DNA of 11,899 bases from an uncultured Bacteroidales bacterium (lineage in GTDB: Bacteria > Bacteroidota > Bacteroidia > Bacteroidales > UBA932). This document shows positions 8,221 through 11,899 of this stretch, piece after piece (the first letter of the stretch is position 1; each line of letters starts with the position of its first letter). The notes under the pieces are model-generated. The model worked only from the letters and a program-made list of their open reading frames with translations. It was not told where the DNA came from and did no database searches. The translations under genes and the position numbers were made by a program. The DNA is taken from contig CAMOVV010000013.1 of the NCBI GenBank assembly GCA_946627685.1, positions 1 to 11,899 of the forward strand, in the 5' to 3' direction.

Positions 8221-10239
8221 ATGAGGAAGGTTTTGTTTTTCATCGCCCTCGCCCTGGCCGGATGCACTTCCGGACTCCAGGGCGTGAGCGTCGTTGACAG
8301 GCCGGAAGCGGCGTCGGTCAATTCCAACTATGTATCAAACAAGGCTCCACTGGTGCCTCAGAGTTTCATCAAGCTGCCTGTCGGAACCATTTCCGCCGAG
8401 GGCTGGCTGGGAGAGGCTCTCGACCGCCAGAGGAAGGGCCTGAACGGCCATCTCGGAGAGTTGAGCCATTTCCTGAAGAAGGAAGACAATGCGTGGCTCA
8501 ACGAAGGCGGCAGCCACGGCTGGGAGGAAGTCCCCTACTGGCTCAAGGGATACGGCGACCTCGCCTACGTCCTGCATGATGAAAAGATGCTCGAGGAGAC
8601 GAAACTCTGGATCGAGGCCGCCCTCGCAAGCCAGCGGGAAGACGGCTTCTTCGGACCTGACAACAGGCACGACGGAAAGCCGGATCTCTGGCCCAACATG
8701 ATCGTGCTCTGGTGTCTCCAGTCCTGGCATGAATACACGGGCGACCCCCGGGTCCTCGATTTCATGACCAGGTATTTCCGCTGGGAACTCACCGTCCCCG
8801 ACGAGGATTTCCTGAAGGACTACTGGGGCGGCAGCCGTGCCGGAGACAACATCGAAAGCGTCATGTGGCTTTACAACCGCACCGGAGACAACACGATACT
8901 TCCTTTGATAGACAAGATCCACCGGAACGCGCAGGACTGGCATCAGGATTCCAACTTGCCCAACTGGCACAACGTGAATATCGCGCAGGGTTTCCGCGAG
9001 CCCGCGCAGTATTTCGCATACTCCAAGGATTCTTCGATGCTCGCCGCGGCGTACAACAATTTCCGCCTCATCCGCAGGACTTTCGGACAGATGCCCGGAG
9101 GAATGTGGGCCGGGGATGAAAATTCCCGTCTCGGATACATAGATCCGCGCCAGGGAATCGAGACCTGCGCCCTCGTGGAGCAGATGGCCTCCGACGAGCT
9201 TCTTCTCCGCCAGACCGGCGACCCTTTCTGGGCTGAGAACTGCGAGGATGTGGCCTTCAACAACTACACCGTGGCCCTCACTCCCGACTTCAGGGCCCTG
9301 AGGTATATCACCAGCGCCAACATGCCGGTAAGCGATGCCAGGAATCATGCTCCCGGAATCCAGAACTTCGGTGACATGTTCCTGATGACCCCCGTGGACC
9401 ACCGCTGCTGCCAGCATGACCACGGCCAGGGCTGGCCCTATCTTGCGGAGAACCTCATCTATGCAACTCCCGATGACGGAGTCGCCGCTGTCCTCTACGC
9501 CGCCTGTTCGGCGAGCGTCAAGGTGGCTGGTGGAAAGGAGGTTAAGATTCGTGAAACGACGAATTATCCCTTTGATGAGAGAATTTCCTTCTCGGTCGAT
9601 CCTGAATCCCCTGTAAGCTTCCCCTTCTATCTCCGCCTCCCTTCATGGGCCCGCGGAGCCAGGGCGAAGGTCAACGGGAAAGATGTCGGAAAGGCCCTTG
9701 AAGGAGGAAAATACCTCAGGATCGAGAGGACCTGGAAGCCCGGGGACAAGGTTGAGCTGACCCTTCCCATGGAGCTCTCCGTCAGGCGCTGGGAACTCAA
9801 CAAAAACAGCGTGAGCGTGGATTACGGCCCTCTTACGCTCTCCCTGAAGATTGGAGAGGAAGTGAGGACTGTCTCTGCCCCCGGCAACTATACCTGGCTC
9901 GAAGGAACCGATCCCGGAGCTTGGCCTTCCAGGGAATACTGGCCCACGACACCCTGGAACTATTCCCTTGTCCTTTCCAAGGGAGAGAATCCCCTGAAGG
10001 ATTTCAGGGTGAGGTTCAAGGAATGGCCGTCCGACAACTGGCCGTTCACCGTGGAGAGCGTTCCCCTCGAAGTGAGCGCCACCGGACGCAAGGTTCCTTC
10101 ATGGACCCTCGACTCCACCGGCCTGTGCAACGTACTTCCGGAAGAAGGCGCCCCGAAGGCAGAGGCTGAACCGGTAACCCTCATCCCCATGGGCGCAGCC
10201 CATATCAGGATTTCCGCCTTCCCCAACACAACAGAATAG
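8221..10239 (+). CDS. GH127/DUF1680-family putative beta-L-arabinofuranosidase lipoprotein
   Basis: 672 residues with a clean lipobox (LALAGC, Cys15). The body matches the DUF1680 family, whose founding enzyme HypBA1 is a retaining beta-L-arabinofuranosidase with a zinc-bound cysteine nucleophile. The zinc-site pattern is present: GIETC gives Glu314 and Cys316, and HRCCQ gives Cys396 and Cys397, with Cys396 as probable nucleophile. The 82-residue spacing between Glu314 and Cys396 is close to the 79 in HypBA1. A candidate acid/base is Glu300 in GDENSR. The (alpha/alpha)6 barrel (about 45-420) is followed by beta-sandwich domains containing FPFYLRLPSWARGARAKVNG and VSVDYGPLTLSLKIG. The second cysteine motif is CCQHDHGQGW rather than the CCPPN I associate with HypBA1, so it represents a distinct subgroup and the sugar removed is uncertain. 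It is spaced 14 bases from both neighbours, indicating co-transcription. Confidence 0.9.
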   Translation: MRKVLFFIALALAGCTSGLQGVSVVDRPEAASVNSNYVSNKAPLVPQSFIKLPVGTISAEGWLGEALDRQRKGLNGHLGELSHFLKKEDNAWLNEGGSHGWEEVPYWLKGYGDLAYVLHDEKMLEETKLWIEAALASQREDGFFGPDNRHDGKPDLWPNMIVLWCLQSWHEYTGDPRVLDFMTRYFRWELTVPDEDFLKDYWGGSRAGDNIESVMWLYNRTGDNTILPLIDKIHRNAQDWHQDSNLPNWHNVNIAQGFREPAQYFAYSKDSSMLAAAYNNFRLIRRTFGQMPGGMWAGDENSRLGYIDPRQGIETCALVEQMASDELLLRQTGDPFWAENCEDVAFNNYTVALTPDFRALRYITSANMPVSDARNHAPGIQNFGDMFLMTPVDHRCCQHDHGQGWPYLAENLIYATPDDGVAAVLYAACSASVKVAGGKEVKIRETTNYPFDERISFSVDPESPVSFPFYLRLPSWARGARAKVNGKDVGKALEGGKYLRIERTWKPGDKVELTLPMELSVRRWELNKNSVSVDYGPLTLSLKIGEEVRTVSAPGNYTWLEGTDPGAWPSREYWPTTPWNYSLVLSKGENPLKDFRVRFKEWPSDNWPFTVESVPLEVSATGRKVPSWTLDSTGLCNVLPEEGAPKAEAEPVTLIPMGAAHIRISAFPNTTE

Positions 10240-10253
10240 TAGTTTTCAAGATT

Positions 10254-10886
10254 ATGATCAGGAAATCAATCTTTTGCTTTCTGGCTGTCTCAGCCATGCT
10301 TCTCTCCGGCTGCAAGGAGAAAAAGACCATGCTGTTCAACGGCAAGAACTTTGACGGCTGGGTGCTCTTCGCAGACCCCTATGAGAAAGTTTCCGCCTCC
10401 GAAGTTTTCATGATTTCCGACGGCAATATCGTTGTCACCGGAAAGCCCAACGGCTACATGAGGACGGAGAAGAAATATGCCGACTACAAGCTCCATGCGG
10501 AGTGGAGATGGATTGGCGGAGCCACCAACAGCGGCCTCTTCCAGAGGATTCAGGACGGGGACAAGATCTGGCCCTCCGTCGTCGAGGTCCAGCTCCAGGG
10601 CGGCCACGCCGGGGACCTTCTCGGCATGGGAGGCACCGCCCTTGCCAAGGTGGACCCTTTCATGCCCGGCATCTTCTATAAGAACAGGACTGTCGAGGGA
10701 GATATTGAAAATCCTGTAGGAGAGTGGAATGTCGCCGATGTCGAGGTGACCGGCACCCATGTGAAAGTGTGGGTGAACGGCAAGCTCGCGAACGAGGCGG
10801 AAGGAGTCTTCACCGACGGCTACATAGCCCTCCAGAGCGAAGGCGGCCCCATCGAATTCAGGAACGTATATATCGTTGAAAAATAA
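10254..10886 (+). CDS. DUF1080-family lipoprotein, putative 3-keto-glycoside hydrolase
   Basis: 210 residues with a strong lipobox (LLSGC, Cys20). Nearly all of the mature protein is one DUF1080 (3-keto-disaccharide hydrolase, PF06439) domain with a concanavalin-like jelly-roll fold. Family motifs in order are LFNGKNFDGW (27-36), NSGLFQR (92-98), VEVQLQGG (110-117), GEWN (156-159), VKVWVNGK, and near the end GYIALQSEGGPIEFRNVYI. Some members cleave glycosides already oxidised at C3, others may only bind carbohydrate. Such a route usually needs a Gfo/Idh/MocA-type oxidoreductase, and none is in this window. Its position 14 bases after the GH127 gene places it in the same operon. The fold assignment is firm, the activity tentative. 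Confidence 0.88.
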   Translation: MIRKSIFCFLAVSAMLLSGCKEKKTMLFNGKNFDGWVLFADPYEKVSASEVFMISDGNIVVTGKPNGYMRTEKKYADYKLHAEWRWIGGATNSGLFQRIQDGDKIWPSVVEVQLQGGHAGDLLGMGGTALAKVDPFMPGIFYKNRTVEGDIENPVGEWNVADVEVTGTHVKVWVNGKLANEAEGVFTDGYIALQSEGGPIEFRNVYIVEK

Positions 10887-10943
10887 ATAGTCACCGTTTC
10901 TGAGCGCCACTGACTGACACGTAAAACCAATAACCTATTTATT
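10882..10943. repeat. Short AT-rich inverted repeat around the DUF1080-kinase gap
   Basis: AATAAATAG at 10882-10890 is the exact reverse complement of CTATTTATT at 10935-10943. The arms flank nearly the whole gap between the two genes, leaving a 44-base loop; the left arm includes the TAA stop of the DUF1080 gene and the right arm ends one base before the kinase start codon. The arms contain only one G:C pair each, and no T-run follows, so it does not look like an intrinsic terminator. It could modulate kinase translation or simply be chance in AT-rich DNA. Confidence 0.3.
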
Positions 10944-10944
10944 C

Positions 10945-11899
10945 ATGAGTTCTGAGAGAAAAGGTATTATTTCCGCCGGCAACTGGGTGGTTGACAGCGT
11001 GAAATTTATCGATGTGCTGCCCGAAAAGGGCAATCTGACTACAATCCGCAAGGTTGAGGAAGGAGGAGGCGGGTGTTCCCACAACGTCCTTCTGGACCTT
11101 GCCGCGCTTAAATGCGGGCTCCCCCTTTATGCGGGAGGCTGCATAGGCAATGACGACCATGGGAAGATGCTTCTGGACGAGCTGGACGAAATGGGAATCG
11201 ACCATTCCAGCATGCAGGTCCTTGACGATGAAGCCACTTCCTACACTGATGTGATGACGGAGCCGGGAGGGGCCAGGACGTTCTTCCACTATCGTGGAGC
11301 CAATGCCCGCCTCTGCCCCGCCGACGTTCTTTCCTGCCGTAGCGATGCGAAAATTTTCCATCTTGGCTATCTTCTTCTGCTTGACGAGCTTGACAAGGAC
11401 GACCCGGAGTACGGAATCGTTGCCGCGAGAGTGCTCGACGGGCTTCTGAAGCAAGGCTACAAGACTTCCGTGGACGTCGTTTCCGAGCAGGGTGACAGGT
11501 TCCAGCATGTGGTGAAGCCCTGCCTGAAATACACGGACTACCTGATTTTGAACGAGGTGGAAGCCGGCGCCTGCCTTGGGTGGGATCTCAGGAAGGCTGA
11601 CGGGTCCATAGCACCGGAAGATGCGGCCAAGGCTGCGGCCGAGCTGATGGAATGTGGGGTGAGGGAGCTCGTCCTGATTCATTTCCCCGAAGGAGGATAC
11701 GCCCTTTCAAAGAACGGGACAGGCTGCTATGCCGATTCCTTCTCTCCCCCCAAGTCGGAGATTGTTTCCACCGTCGGGGCGGGAGACGCCTTCTGCGCGG
11801 GAGCCCTTTATGCCATCCACGAAGGGTATTCCTTGAAGGACACCCTGGACTTCGCCAACGCCAGCGCCAGGTTCACCCTCTCCAACCCCACCAGCACCG
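10945..11899 (+). CDS. PfkB-family carbohydrate kinase (C-terminus off the right edge)
   Basis: The frame is open for 318 codons from the ATG at 10945 to the edge of the window, with no stop. There is no signal peptide, so the enzyme is cytoplasmic. It matches the PfkB/ribokinase family, which transfers phosphate from ATP to a sugar hydroxyl. The N-terminal substrate-binding region contains EEGGGGCSHNVLLDLAALKCG followed by YAGGCIGNDDHG. NEVEA (203-207) is the usual NxxE metal/ATP motif, and STVGAGDAFCAGAL is the PfkB C-terminal signature with Asp281 as catalytic base. Family members are usually 300-340 residues, so little is missing. It starts 58 bases after the DUF1080 gene on the same strand, which suggests it phosphorylates a monosaccharide released by the upstream enzymes. 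The sugar cannot be predicted reliably. Confidence 0.93.
   Translation, partial: MSSERKGIISAGNWVVDSVKFIDVLPEKGNLTTIRKVEEGGGGCSHNVLLDLAALKCGLPLYAGGCIGNDDHGKMLLDELDEMGIDHSSMQVLDDEATSYTDVMTEPGGARTFFHYRGANARLCPADVLSCRSDAKIFHLGYLLLLDELDKDDPEYGIVAARVLDGLLKQGYKTSVDVVSEQGDRFQHVVKPCLKYTDYLILNEVEAGACLGWDLRKADGSIAPEDAAKAAAELMECGVRELVLIHFPEGGYALSKNGTGCYADSFSPPKSEIVSTVGAGDAFCAGALYAIHEGYSLKDTLDFANASARFTLSNPTST

Noticed and set aside
8335..9423. A 362-codon minus-strand frame antisense to the GH127 gene.
   Set aside because: No recognisable domain, and the opposite strand contains the zinc-cysteine motifs of a complete GH127 protein.

Overview
The window looks like part of a carbohydrate-utilisation locus of a Bacteroidales-type member of the Bacteroidota. 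The evidence is a SusC-family TonB-dependent receptor, four consecutive glycan-active proteins with signal peptides (all lipoproteins), a TAnnTTTG-type -7 promoter element, and no need for Shine-Dalgarno sequences. GC content is fairly high for the group in coding DNA and drops sharply in the two intergenic regions. A genus cannot be assigned from the sequence alone.

Layout: the locus is divergent around an AT-rich intergenic region (5807-6001). Leftward (minus strand) lie a two-domain lipoprotein (3116-5806; an FGE/SUMF1-like domain fused to a GH14/GH42-like glycosidase module) and then a susC gene (1-2979) that runs off the left edge, so its expected susD partner is not visible. Rightward (plus strand) lies a tight run of a GH92 lipoprotein (6002-8206), a GH127/DUF1680 lipoprotein (8221-10239), a DUF1080 3-keto-glycoside-hydrolase-like lipoprotein (10254-10886) and a PfkB-family sugar kinase (from 10945, cut by the right edge). 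The first three are separated by only 14 bases each.

Likely cooperation (inference): SusC imports oligosaccharides across the outer membrane. The lipoprotein hydrolases, anchored in the cell envelope, trim the glycan. The cytoplasmic PfkB kinase phosphorylates a released sugar. The mix of predicted activities (alpha-mannosidase family, beta-L-arabinofuranosidase family, a GH14/GH42-like enzyme and a 3-keto-glycoside hydrolase) does not match a well-known substrate.

Regulation: a perfect 16-bp palindrome with a central CG, as in LacI-family operators, sits just downstream of a strong Bacteroidota -7 element in front of the fused lipoprotein gene. A 12/16 match to it lies upstream of susC. No regulator gene is in the window. 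No RNA genes, mobile elements or CRISPR arrays were seen.
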